In this document: in pieces, positions 14,748-20,229 of the stretch
Numbering within the stretch: position 1 is the first letter of the stretch
Layout of the letters: the number at the start of each line of letters is the position of its first letter
DNA from: a virus
Strand: one strand, 5' to 3'
DNA length: 20,229 nt
Virus record (IMG/VR): IMGVR_UViG_3300025617_000143
Span: 1 to 20,229 of that record
The notes under the pieces: model-generated
Database searches by the model: none
Seen by the model: only the letters and a program-made list of their open reading frames with translations
What the model was told of the DNA's origin: nothing
Program-made: the position numbers and the translations under genes

Positions 14748-14827
14748 CCACTATGTTAAAGACCCTACTCTATTAAAGAGGAATAAAAAAGCCCTACTCT
14801 GTTAAAGAAGGGCTACTCTGTTAAAGA
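14748..14827. repeat. Repeat array A: four copies of CTACTCTRTTAAAGA
   Basis: Four copies of a 15-nt repeat start at 14748 (diverged, CCACTATGTTAAAGA), 14765, 14794 and 14813, spaced 17, 29 and 19 nt. Better copies contain the inverted repeat CTCT-NNNNN-AGAG. The last copy overlaps the stop codon and last two codons of the 68-aa gene. Copies three and four flank the terminator stem. The same repeat forms array B at 17672-17738. Confidence 0.85.
14784..14814 (-). terminator. Terminator of the ParB-like operon
   Basis: On the minus strand AGCCCT (14809-14814) pairs with AGGGCT (14790-14795) around a 13-nt loop and is followed by six T. It lies 6 nt past the stop of the 68-aa gene. The loop is one full unit of the 15-nt repeat, so the repeat and the terminator are physically merged here. 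Confidence 0.75.
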
Positions 14828-15027
14828 TGATTCAAAACGTAAACTTCTGGTATATCTATGGGTAAGTCTGGGTAGTTCTTTGTTATATAACCAATATAGT
14901 TATCTACCAAGTGAATATTATCCTCTACCTTAAGCAAATACTTTCTTCTGCTTTGAAGTATCCTACATGCTTCTATTGATGGCATTCCTTTGTAGTCAAA
15001 CTCATCTATTCTTTTTAGTTTTATCAT
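14821..15027 (-). CDS. 68-aa protein of unknown function
   Basis: From ATG 15027 this encodes 68 residues (MIKLKRIDEFDYKGMPSIEA...), ending with IDIPEVYVLNHL. The reading that begins upstream at 15036 uses a TTG and overlaps the previous gene, so ATG 15027, 1 nt after the previous stop, is preferred. It has a basic N-terminus and a central RILQSRRKYLLKVED segment. It is the last gene of the ParB-like operon, and its stop is embedded in the repeat-terminator element. Function unknown. Confidence 0.65.
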   Translation of the reverse strand: MIKLKRIDEFDYKGMPSIEACRILQSRRKYLLKVEDNIHLVDNYIGYITKNYPDLPIDIPEVYVLNHL

Positions 15028-15028
15028 A

Positions 15029-15178
15029 CTATTCAAATGTTATTTCAATTCTATCATCTACATCTAAGATAGATTCAAGTTCTACTTCTGTTAAATCATA
15101 ATCTACTGAAGTGTAGAATATAACTTCCTTATCTTGGTCATGGGTTTTTAATAACCTGATTAACTTCTCTACTTTCAT
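15029..15178 (-). CDS. 49-aa small acidic phage protein
   Basis: Translation from ATG 15178 gives 49 residues: MKVEKLIRLLKTHDQDKEVI, then FYTSVDYDLTEVELESILDV and DDRIEITFE. The N-terminal helix followed by D-x-EVIF resembles small phage proteins of the form MTVKELIEKL-x-x-x-D-x-D-x-EV-V, common in accessory regions and of unknown function. It begins 1 nt after the stop of the 36-aa membrane peptide and ends 1 nt before the next ATG. The tight packing and clean composition support a real gene. Confidence 0.7.
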   Translation of the reverse strand: MKVEKLIRLLKTHDQDKEVIFYTSVDYDLTEVELESILDVDDRIEITFE

Positions 15179-15179
15179 A

Positions 15180-15290
15180 TCAATCACAAAATATAGTTAC
15201 CATTGCAGACCATAGCCCAATACCAATAATTACTGCTGCCATACCCAACACATAGGTACACATCATTGCTGAAAATTCCTTGTTACTCAT
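15180..15290 (-). CDS. 36-aa single-span membrane peptide
   Basis: Translation from ATG 15290 gives 36 residues: MSNKEFSAMMCTYVLGMAAV followed by IIGIGLWSAMVTIFCD. Residues about 9-34 form one uninterrupted hydrophobic segment, so a single membrane span is expected. The ATG overlaps the upstream stop by 8 nt (ATGAGTAA), and the next gene starts 1 nt after its stop. It could be a small membrane effector, but no family is recognised and no lysis cassette surrounds it. Confidence 0.7.
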   Translation of the reverse strand: MSNKEFSAMMCTYVLGMAAVIIGIGLWSAMVTIFCD

Positions 15291-15741
15291 AACTAACCCT
15301 CCTTCCTTCACTATCAAATAATAAGTCTGAATCATTTAAGAAATCTACCATTCTACCCCATTCAGTTAAAGCATTGTATTCCTTCTCAATAATGCCTAAC
15401 ATAAACTCCTCCATATCCTTCTTGAATAAAGAGAGGGCTAAATCATAATCTTCTTGGCTTGGTGCAGTTTGAACGAACTCTAACCAATTAGCACAATGTA
15501 CACATTCTGGAAACTCGTGTAGGAAATTCTCTGCCACTTCATAAGGCTCTTGTTCAAAGGTATAGTCCACATAGGTAGGATTTATTTCTAATTGGAAATC
15601 TTCTACATAAGCACCTAAATCACCAAATAAGTCAATAGTATCTTGATACCAGTGTTCATCAAGAACCCAGTTCTTATGGGTGTCCACCACATACTCTTGA
15701 GCATTGTAGTCTAATTCGCTGAAGTAATAATGTTTTTTCAT
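15283..15741 (-). CDS. 152-aa acidic protein of unknown function
   Basis: This 152-aa protein starts MKKHYYFSELDYNAQEYVVD. It is strongly acidic and rich in Tyr, Trp and Phe (NWVLDEHWYQDTIDLFGDLG, TFEQEPYEVAENFLHEF). The opening pattern F-x-EL-x-x-x-AQ-x-x-V-x-D is like that of small acidic proteins common in phage accessory regions, which I cannot assign. A negatively charged surface could suit DNA mimicry or inhibitor function, but that is speculation. It begins 2 nt after the stop of the 58-aa gene. Confidence 0.75.
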   Translation of the reverse strand: MKKHYYFSELDYNAQEYVVDTHKNWVLDEHWYQDTIDLFGDLGAYVEDFQLEINPTYVDYTFEQEPYEVAENFLHEFPECVHCANWLEFVQTAPSQEDYDLALSLFKKDMEEFMLGIIEKEYNALTEWGRMVDFLNDSDLLFDSEGRRVSYE

Positions 15742-15743
15742 AA

Positions 15744-15920
15744 TTAGTCTTTAAAGGTTCTTAATAGGTCAATAATATCTGCTCTGTGTTCGCTATCCAG
15801 TAGCCTATCCACAAGCCATTTAATCTCATCAAAAGGTGTGGTGCAATCATGCAATACAAATTCAGCGTAATTCTCTGACCAAGATTCTAATTCTACTTTA
15901 ATATTTTCTTTAGTTTCCAT
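15744..15920 (-). CDS. 58-aa acidic protein of unknown function
   Basis: Translation from ATG 15920 gives 58 residues: METKENIKVELESWSENYAE, then FVLHDCTTPFDEIKWLVDRL and LDSEHRADIIDLLRTFKD. It fills the 190-nt gap between its neighbours: 12 nt after the upstream stop and 2 nt before the downstream ATG. It is acidic and helical, with an amphipathic C-terminal helix (WLVDRLLDSEHRADIIDLLR). No family is recognised. Confidence 0.7.
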   Translation of the reverse strand: METKENIKVELESWSENYAEFVLHDCTTPFDEIKWLVDRLLDSEHRADIIDLLRTFKD

Positions 15921-15932
15921 AGTTACATTAAT

Positions 15933-16172
15933 TTATAGGTTACCAATTCTTTTCTTAAGGTTCTCTTTTATCTTGTCAATTTCCTTGTGTGATATGAACT
16001 CCAGAAACTCCTCATCTCTAAAATATATATGCATAGTTACATATTCCTCTTTTTCAACTCCAACTTCACTAAAAACTCCATCTGCAACCAAAGATATTTG
16101 GTAGTCAGTTTGATTTAATGCACAAGTGTGCAAGTTGATAGACTCAAAAAATAATCGCTTATTAGTTTTCAT
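15933..16172 (-). CDS. 79-aa protein, paralogue of the 16442-16663 product
   Basis: From ATG 16172 this encodes 79 residues (MKTNKRLFFESINLHTCALN...). The start 2 nt after the previous stop is preferred to a TTG at 16181. Its last 24 residues (FLEFISHKEIDKIKENLKKR IGNL) match the gene at 16442-16663 at 21 of 24 positions, and the N-terminal halves share L-x-LHT-x-x-LN-x-TD. The two are clearly paralogues separated by one unrelated gene. The C-terminal half is a basic amphipathic helix. Function unknown. Confidence 0.75.
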   Translation of the reverse strand: MKTNKRLFFESINLHTCALNQTDYQISLVADGVFSEVGVEKEEYVTMHIYFRDEEFLEFISHKEIDKIKENLKKRIGNL

Positions 16173-16174
16173 AA

Positions 16175-16429
16175 TTACCAAGTTATCGTTTTATCATTAA
16201 TTTCTAATTCATTAATAAGCTTCTCACCTATTTCCATTAACTCCTCATCATATACTTCTTCTCTATCTTCATCATATACTTCAATATCATCAATACCCCA
16301 TCCACCATTGATGTATTGTCCTTGAGCGGTGTAAACTTTTCCGTTATGTTCAAATGTAACATATAGCTGAAAGTAATAAGCCCAAACTTCCTGATTCAAT
16401 ACCTTGTATTCTTGTTTAATAGTTTCCAT
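16175..16429 (-). CDS. 84-aa acidic protein of unknown function
   Basis: This 84-aa protein starts METIKQEYKVLNQEVWAYYF. The first part looks like a two-strand sheet (QLYVTFEHNGKVYTAQGQYI), followed by the acidic segment VYDEDREEVYDEELMEIGEK and a final helix. It is located between the two paralogous genes, 12 nt after the first and 2 nt before the second. The small sheet plus acidic helix is common in phage accessory proteins. I recognise no family. Confidence 0.7.
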   Translation of the reverse strand: METIKQEYKVLNQEVWAYYFQLYVTFEHNGKVYTAQGQYINGGWGIDDIEVYDEDREEVYDEELMEIGEKLINELEINDKTITW

Positions 16430-16441
16430 AATAGTTTAGTT

Positions 16442-16663
16442 TTATAAGTTATCAATTCGTTTCTTAAGGTTCTCTTTTATCTTATCAATTTCGTGGTGTG
16501 ATATACATTCTAAAAAGGTCATATCATTAAACACAACACAAAGCTCAATAGACTCACCATTGTAATATGACCTACCACACAAATAAACATCTGAATCCGT
16601 TTCATTAAGCTGAATCGTATGCAAGTCATATAGGTTTAGATACATTTCTTTTCTCTTTTCCAT
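16442..16663 (-). CDS. 73-aa protein, paralogue of the 15933-16172 product
   Basis: This 73-aa protein starts MEKRKEMYLNLYDLHTIQLN. It shares the motif L-x-LHT-x-x-LN-x-TD near the N-terminus and almost the whole C-terminal helix (FLECISHHEIDKIKENLKKR IDNL) with the second gene downstream. The DNA of the two 3' ends is also nearly the same, about nine in ten bases over roughly 60 nt, while the 5' halves have drifted. It starts 2 nt after the previous stop. Function unknown. Confidence 0.75.
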   Translation of the reverse strand: MEKRKEMYLNLYDLHTIQLNETDSDVYLCGRSYYNGESIELCVVFNDMTFLECISHHEIDKIKENLKKRIDNL

Positions 16664-16665
16664 AA

Positions 16666-16809
16666 TTATTTAGTTAAATGATTTAATTGAAGTTTAGTTA
16701 AGAAGCTATCAAAGTCTTGTTCGTACTTCTTAATAAGTTCCTTTTGTCTTTCTGCATCTGCTATTCTTTTAGCTTTTGCGATGTTGTGATTGAATTGTTC
16801 TTTTTTCAT
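16666..16809 (-). CDS. 47-aa basic helical peptide
   Basis: From ATG 16809 this encodes 47 residues (MKKEQFNHNIAKAKRIADAE...), ending with DSFLTKLQLNHLTK. It begins 1 nt after the stop of the ParB-like gene, so I prefer this start to an upstream ATG at 16863 that would overlap that gene by more than 50 nt. The sequence is basic and helical (RIADAERQKELIKKYEQDFD). No family is recognised. Confidence 0.65.
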   Translation of the reverse strand: MKKEQFNHNIAKAKRIADAERQKELIKKYEQDFDSFLTKLQLNHLTK

Positions 16810-16810
16810 C

Positions 16811-17542
16811 TTATTTAGAATTATATAAGTTATAGAAATAAACATAGTTATCTGATGCATCATTTTTAGATGGATTCAGTTTCGGTGCATTCGGTATCTT
16901 ATCCAAGAAAGACTTACCTAGTCCACCATTAAGATAGTATAGTTTCTTTAATGGTCTAGCAATTCTAGCGGTGAATACATCGTAATTAACTCTACTCTGT
17001 AATTCAAGTAAGAAATTAAATATATCAACACCTTTATTAATATCGGATTTGTAAGTACCATTTTTGATTCCTGCGGTAGAGGATGCCTTTGAATCTTTTA
17101 ATAACTCTAAAGACATATTAAGAGTAATTCCTTTGCCTTTAACTCCTTTTGGGTAAGATGCTTTACTAATAGACTTCCATTGATAAGCAAGTGTTAAAGC
17201 CTCACCGATATCTTTATTACCATTCTTCATGTGGTGATGTGCAAAATCAACAACATTCCATCCCTTAGCGGTATTGTTAATCTCTACAATAAATTCGGTG
17301 TCGTTTTTTACGGAATTGTTTATCATATATATAATAGGTAAACCTAACCGCTTAACTGCCTCAAATCGGTGTTGTCCATCGTGAATTACTCCCTTAGAAT
17401 CTGTAATGATAGGCATAAGTTGCCCATACTTACGAATACTAGTCATGAATTGCTTAACATGCCTTTCTTGCAATTCCCTATTGTTAGGATTGTTTTTAAA
17501 GATTGAATAATCTCTAGTGTCTTTTAATTGTAGTTTTTTCAT
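16811..17542 (-). CDS. ParB-like nuclease-domain protein
   Basis: This 243-aa protein starts MKKLQLKDTRDYSIFKNNPN. The N-terminal 80 residues match the ParB/Srx fold: a helix with NRELQERHVKQFMTSIRKYG (21-40), the strand QLMPIITD (41-48) and the signature VIHDGQHRFEAVKRLGLPII (52-71), corresponding to the GQHR/GERR box of ParB-type domains. The remainder lacks an obvious helix-turn-helix and no partner ParA is present, so a plasmid-type partition role is unlikely. Phage ParB-like proteins act as nucleases, regulators or modifiers. The gene heads the first accessory operon, about 24 nt below a strong promoter and beyond repeat array B. Confidence 0.8.
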   Translation of the reverse strand: MKKLQLKDTRDYSIFKNNPNNRELQERHVKQFMTSIRKYGQLMPIITDSKGVIHDGQHRFEAVKRLGLPIIYMINNSVKNDTEFIVEINNTAKGWNVVDFAHHHMKNGNKDIGEALTLAYQWKSISKASYPKGVKGKGITLNMSLELLKDSKASSTAGIKNGTYKSDINKGVDIFNFLLELQSRVNYDVFTARIARPLKKLYYLNGGLGKSFLDKIPNAPKLNPSKNDASDNYVYFYNLYNSK

Positions 17543-17572
17543 TGTGGTGAATTTTACGGATTAAACTTGAAA

Positions 17573-17606
17573 CAAACATAAACACAAAAATCTAAACTTT
17601 TGCAAA
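17573..17606 (-). promoter_or_regulatory. Bacteroidota-type promoter of the ParB-like operon
   Basis: On the minus strand the -7 element TATGTTTG (17573-17580) follows a TTTG (17603-17606) at 22 nt, which fits the Bacteroidota consensus. The leader would be about 24 nt. The core ACAAACATAAACACAAAAAT (plus strand) differs by one base from the promoter at 14660-14689 over 20 nt. Further upstream, TCTAAATAAG (17649-17658) recurs at 14725-14734. Confidence 0.8.
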
Positions 17607-17671
17607 CTTTTGCTTTATTAACAAAACTTTAACAGTCCTTAGAATGATTCTAAATAAGGAAGTTTTTTGGG

Positions 17672-17738
17672 CTACTCTGTTAAAGAGGCTACTATATTAA
17701 AGAGGGTACTATATTAAAGAGCCTACTCTATTAAAGAA
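17672..17738. repeat. Repeat array B: four units at exact 17-nt period
   Basis: Units start at 17672, 17689, 17706 and 17723, each exactly 17 nt apart. The sequence is CTACTCTGTTAAAGA with CTCT or CTAT variants, and a GC-containing spacer of about 2-4 nt. Units one and four contain the inverted repeat CTCT-NNNNN-AGAG/AGAA. The array lies between the large terminase terminator and the promoter of the ParB-like operon. A 17-nt period is in the size class of iterons and repressor arrays. Confidence 0.9.
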
Positions 17739-17778
17739 AAATAAAAAGAGGCTAGCTACTTTTATTCGCTAACCTCTT
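17737..17778 (-). terminator. Strong terminator after the large terminase gene
   Basis: On the minus strand AGAGGTTAGC (17768-17777) pairs over 10 bp, with one G-T pair, with GCTAGCCTCT (17747-17756) around an 11-nt loop and is followed by TTTTTATTTTT. It ends the terminase operon and abuts repeat array B. Between the terminase stop at 17846 and this stem there are about 70 nt without an ordinary gene. Confidence 0.85.
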
Positions 17779-17845
17779 TCCAACAAGAATTTCCGTAATG
17801 TACGACAGACACTCACCACAAGCATCTATTCAAATATACAAAAAA

Positions 17846-19057
17846 TTATCTAATTACATACCTACCTAAAGATTTTCCTTGTACTAAATACTGGAGGGCA
17901 TATCTAATGGCATCTAGGTAGTGGTCATACGCCATTACTGGCTTTGCGTTACGCTCTTGCCAAACATAATTGTTAAGCTCTCTGACTATGCCGTGAGAGT
18001 TCTTATCTATTATCATTTCATAGTCTTGCACTAAAGCAATACCAGAAAGTATAGAGCCTTTCTTCTTAACAGCTCCTCGTATATTCAAGTCCATATTCTT
18101 TAGTTCCTGAATCAATCTAGGTTCTGCTGAATCACAAATGATTAAGTCTAGCCCACAGTACTGCCTATTCTTACTTGCAATCTGCGAAGTAGTCATATTC
18201 TTTTGTCCATAGCATTCTCTTACCCACATCTTCTTCTCTTCAGGGTCTACACTAACCTGCACCAATGTAGTAGGGTCAGTAGAGAAACCAAAATCCTGCC
18301 CAAAGACTGTAAGCTCCTTGTGCTGGTAATCACCTATTCTCCAGTTCTTGTAGATAGTACCCTCTGCTTTATTAAGCCAACCCCCTAGTATAGCATGCTG
18401 ATATTGGTCAGGTCTTCTACGCTTCATATCCATAACCTGTTCCAAGAACGACTCTGATAGGTTGTCCTTGTTGTCCATGTAGGTAGTATGAATGTAAGTA
18501 GCATTACCTTCTTTACCATTCCATCCCTCTGGAACTCCTATATTCTGAAACCAGCGTTGATATATCCAATGTTCTTTAGTAGTAGGGTTCAATATTAAAA
18601 TACATCGGTTCTGTCTTTCTTGTACCCTAACCGATAAATCTATCTTGTTAAAGGTATCTTCATCAATAAGTTCTTCTGCCTCATCCAACACAAAGGTTGT
18701 AATACCATTTAGAGACTTCAGGGCAGCCGTTTGATTACCACTTGATGTTCTAATACCTTTAAATATAATAGAGTTCTTAGTGGTCAGATTTATAATCTCA
18801 TCCTTAGTAATCCTAAAGTCATTCTGCACACCCATTAACTCAATCTTCTCTACGAACTCAGGGATAATAGATGTTTGTGCAGAGGTCATTGTATATCTAC
18901 TGAAAAGTACCTTGTGTCCTTCTTCATAGGTTAGGTTAAGTAGGAATACAGCAACCCCAAAGGACTTACCTGAACCCCTACCTCCAGTAACAACAAAATA
19001 CCGACTATCATCTTGAAATAGCGGTACATACTTTTCATTCAACACTACATTACTCAT
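17846..19057 (-). CDS. terL: Terminase large subunit
   Basis: This 403-aa protein is the ATP-driven DNA packaging motor with a nuclease domain. Walker A is VVTGGRGSGKSFG (22-34), Walker B is TTFVLDEAEEL (120-130), and ILNPTTKEHW (155-164) fits the coupling motif. The RNase H-like nuclease shows the acidic residues expected: D255 in GQDFGFSTDPT, D309 in IICDSAEPR, and D378/D382 in YDHYLDAIRYAL. Architecture and length fit the Terminase_3 type (PBSX/T4-like). The ATG overlaps the stop of the small subunit gene by 8 nt (ATGAGTAA). In most phages a portal gene follows; here a terminator and the accessory operons do. Confidence 0.95.
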   Translation of the reverse strand: MSNVVLNEKYVPLFQDDSRYFVVTGGRGSGKSFGVAVFLLNLTYEEGHKVLFSRYTMTSAQTSIIPEFVEKIELMGVQNDFRITKDEIINLTTKNSIIFKGIRTSSGNQTAALKSLNGITTFVLDEAEELIDEDTFNKIDLSVRVQERQNRCILILNPTTKEHWIYQRWFQNIGVPEGWNGKEGNATYIHTTYMDNKDNLSESFLEQVMDMKRRRPDQYQHAILGGWLNKAEGTIYKNWRIGDYQHKELTVFGQDFGFSTDPTTLVQVSVDPEEKKMWVRECYGQKNMTTSQIASKNRQYCGLDLIICDSAEPRLIQELKNMDLNIRGAVKKKGSILSGIALVQDYEMIIDKNSHGIVRELNNYVWQERNAKPVMAYDHYLDAIRYALQYLVQGKSLGRYVIR

Positions 19058-19439
19058 CCTCTTCTGGAGTTATATCTATAGTCTGCTCGTCAGGTTGCTG
19101 ATTGAAAGAGAAATTAATAGTCGGTGCTGATTTACTTGGAGTGTGACTAGTCTCACCCTTTTCTAAGTGTTCTAGGTACATCTTGATTGCGTTTAGCTTA
19201 ACGCTGTCTGAGTCACCTCCCTTAATAATATCAGCCAACTGCTCAAAGATACCAGCAGCACCTCCAAGATGCTTAATCGCTACCTTCTCTGCAATCTTCG
19301 GTAGCAACTTTTTCTTAGCATCGTTCATACGAGCTGGGCTAGAAGTAACCTGACCTTTTATCTTTACCTTAGATGGCAGTCGCTTGTTGTGCTTCCTGCC
19401 ATCGGTACTTCTTATCTCATTACTTTTTTCTCTTGCCAT
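19050..19439 (-). CDS. Putative terminase small subunit
   Basis: From ATG 19439 (MAREKSNEIRSTDGRKHNKR) this encodes 129 residues. A longer reading from ATG 19472 adds 11 residues and overlaps the upstream gene by 53 nt instead of 20, so the shorter start is favoured but not certain. The N-terminus is very basic, followed by helices (LLPKIAEKVAIKHLGGAAGI, DSVKLNAIKMYLEHLEKGE) and an acidic, Gln-rich tail. Small terminase subunits recognise DNA and load the large subunit; basic ends, helical core, size and the 8-nt overlap with the large subunit gene all fit. No exact motif proves it, and the DnaA-like protein upstream is an alternative DNA-binding partner. Confidence 0.65.
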   Translation of the reverse strand: MAREKSNEIRSTDGRKHNKRLPSKVKIKGQVTSSPARMNDAKKKLLPKIAEKVAIKHLGGAAGIFEQLADIIKGGDSDSVKLNAIKMYLEHLEKGETSHTPSKSAPTINFSFNQQPDEQTIDITPEEDE

Positions 19440-19701
19440 AATTTCTTTGGTATATATATCTGTAAGCATCATTCACAGCATCAATAATATTATCTCCTGT
19501 GTATATATACTCACTATGATTCACTTGTTGTCCGTTCCTAATATTAATTCTGTACTTTCCAGTCTGCTTGTAGTAACCGCCATCTAATATAGCTTCAGGC
19601 TCCCAAGTAACATAAATGTGCTTTTTAAAACACCATTGCATCTCTTTGACTGGGTTATCAGTTTTCGGAGATGCAATAGCTTTCTTCTTAATCTTGGGCA
19701 T
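19420..19701 (-). CDS. 93-aa protein of unknown function
   Basis: This 93-aa basic protein starts MPKIKKKAIASPKTDNPVKE. It contains aromatic, strand-like segments (MQWCFKKHIYVTWEPEAILD, KYRINIRNGQQVNHSEYIYT) and a Tyr-rich helix at the end (DAVNDAYRYIYQRNYGKRKK). The start overlaps the end of the DnaA-like gene by 14 nt. The layout, a small curved beta sheet followed by a helix, might suit nucleic acid binding, but no family is recognised. The position suggests a role with the packaging or replication proteins on either side. Confidence 0.65.
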   Translation of the reverse strand: MPKIKKKAIASPKTDNPVKEMQWCFKKHIYVTWEPEAILDGGYYKQTGKYRINIRNGQQVNHSEYIYTGDNIIDAVNDAYRYIYQRNYGKRKK

Positions 19702-20185
19702 TGTAGTAGACTCTATTCTTCACAGCAGCCTTAACAAATATCTCTAGTTTGTTATAGACCTCATCTACTTCATCTACTCTAAGGTTGTCAAATAAATTAC
19801 CGAACCTATCTCTATTATTAAGCATCCTCTTCATATAAGTATTCTCTGAACGCAACTTAGATATTAAGCTGATAGTATCTTGACCAGAGTCCTTCTTAAC
19901 TACTTGCTTTGGTTTGTACTCATCTTTTAATGCATCGTAAATATCTTGAAACCTAGTCTCCTTCATAGCAAAAGGGAATACTACTTTAATATTGTGCATT
20001 ACTGTAGCATGGTCTCTATTAATAGCCTTACCTACATCGGATAGTGTCATACCCATAGACTCTCTTGCTATCTTGCAGAATACTGCTCTTGCATAAGTAA
20101 GGTGTCTTTTTCTACATGGTGTATCAATCCTCTGTTCTACTGCTACTTCTATTTGTGTCTTCAGTTGTTTTAACCTGTCTTTCAT
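19688..20185 (-). CDS. DnaA domain IV-like DNA-binding protein
   Basis: This 165-aa protein starts MKDRLKQLKTQIEVAVEQRI. The segment 30-66 (TYARAVFCKIARESMGMTLS, then DVGKAINRDHATVMHNI) matches the C-terminal DNA-box-binding domain of DnaA, including the helix-turn-helix and the signature DHATVMH (58-64). The AAA+ domain of true DnaA is absent, so it cannot be an initiator ATPase by itself. It could bind DnaA boxes on phage or host DNA, act as a regulator of replication, or serve as the DNA-recognition part of packaging, given the terminase genes directly downstream. The C-terminal half has a coiled-coil-like stretch (ISLLISKLRSENTYMKRML region). Confidence 0.8.
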   Translation of the reverse strand: MKDRLKQLKTQIEVAVEQRIDTPCRKRHLTYARAVFCKIARESMGMTLSDVGKAINRDHATVMHNIKVVFPFAMKETRFQDIYDALKDEYKPKQVVKKDSGQDTISLISKLRSENTYMKRMLNNRDRFGNLFDNLRVDEVDEVYNKLEIFVKAAVKNRVYYNAQD

Positions 20186-20229
20186 AAATCTCTTTCAATA
20201 TATCTTCAAAAATAAGTCTACTAACCCTT

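Noticed and set aside
14748-17738. Diversity-generating or transposon-type repeats
   Set aside because: No reverse transcriptase, transposase or target-site duplication is present; the repeats are short, evenly spaced and tied to promoters.
20195-20229. Possible C-terminus of a further upstream gene (GLVDLFLKIY then TGA at 20195)
   Set aside because: Only ten codons are visible, and another frame is also open across the edge (VSRLIFEDILKEIYERQ), so neither can be supported from this window. A TATTTTTG near 20208 could also be a promoter element.

Overview
The window looks like about 20 kb of a tailed double-stranded DNA phage or prophage (siphovirus-like: a tape measure and a tail tube protein but no sheath) with a Bacteroidota host, most likely a flavobacterium. 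Three things point to the host. The DNA is AT-rich. Gene starts carry no obvious Shine-Dalgarno sequences. The clearest promoters have the Bacteroidota form TTTG-N18-22-TAnnTTTG. The head and tail proteins also resemble families I know from flavobacterial phages. All real genes lie on the minus strand, so transcription runs from right (20229) to left (1). No integrase, lysis gene, polymerase, tRNA or CRISPR array is visible.

Layout in transcription order. (1) 20185-17846: a DnaA domain IV-like protein, an unknown protein, a candidate small terminase and the large terminase, closed by a strong terminator. (2) 17542-14821: an accessory operon that starts with a ParB-like protein, followed by nine small genes with gaps of 1-12 nt or short overlaps; several are absent from simple ORF lists, including a 36-aa membrane peptide. 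(3) 14625-13371: a second accessory operon of five small genes, including a 30-aa membrane peptide, ended by a terminator. (4) 13370-12755: a 615-bp gene-free region with tandem repeats and strong predicted RNA structure, probably the leader of the structural operon. (5) 12754-1: the structural operon. Its order is tail assembly chaperone (with a probable -1 frameshift), tail terminator-like, HK97 gp10-like, two large tail proteins, a 50-aa protein, tape measure, XkdF-like protease, head decoration-like protein, a Cys-rich 47-aa protein, scaffold-like protein, major capsid, tail tube, an unknown protein, and a portal that runs off the left edge.

The most interesting points are these. (a) A run of nine T inside the 12754 gene joins its zero frame to an 87-codon -1 frame that has no start of its own, reads like a real protein, and ends in an ATGA overlap with the next gene. 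(b) The two accessory operons share one regulatory cassette: a near-identical promoter core, a TCTAAATAAG box, and four copies each of a 15-nt repeat, arranged at an exact 17-nt period in one of them. (c) The 615-bp region before the structural operon holds a pseudoknot-type pair of stems, a strong hairpin and a 49-bp tandem repeat. (d) The head-tail module is inverted relative to the usual terminase-portal-capsid-tail order, and a 5-kb accessory block separates terminase from it.
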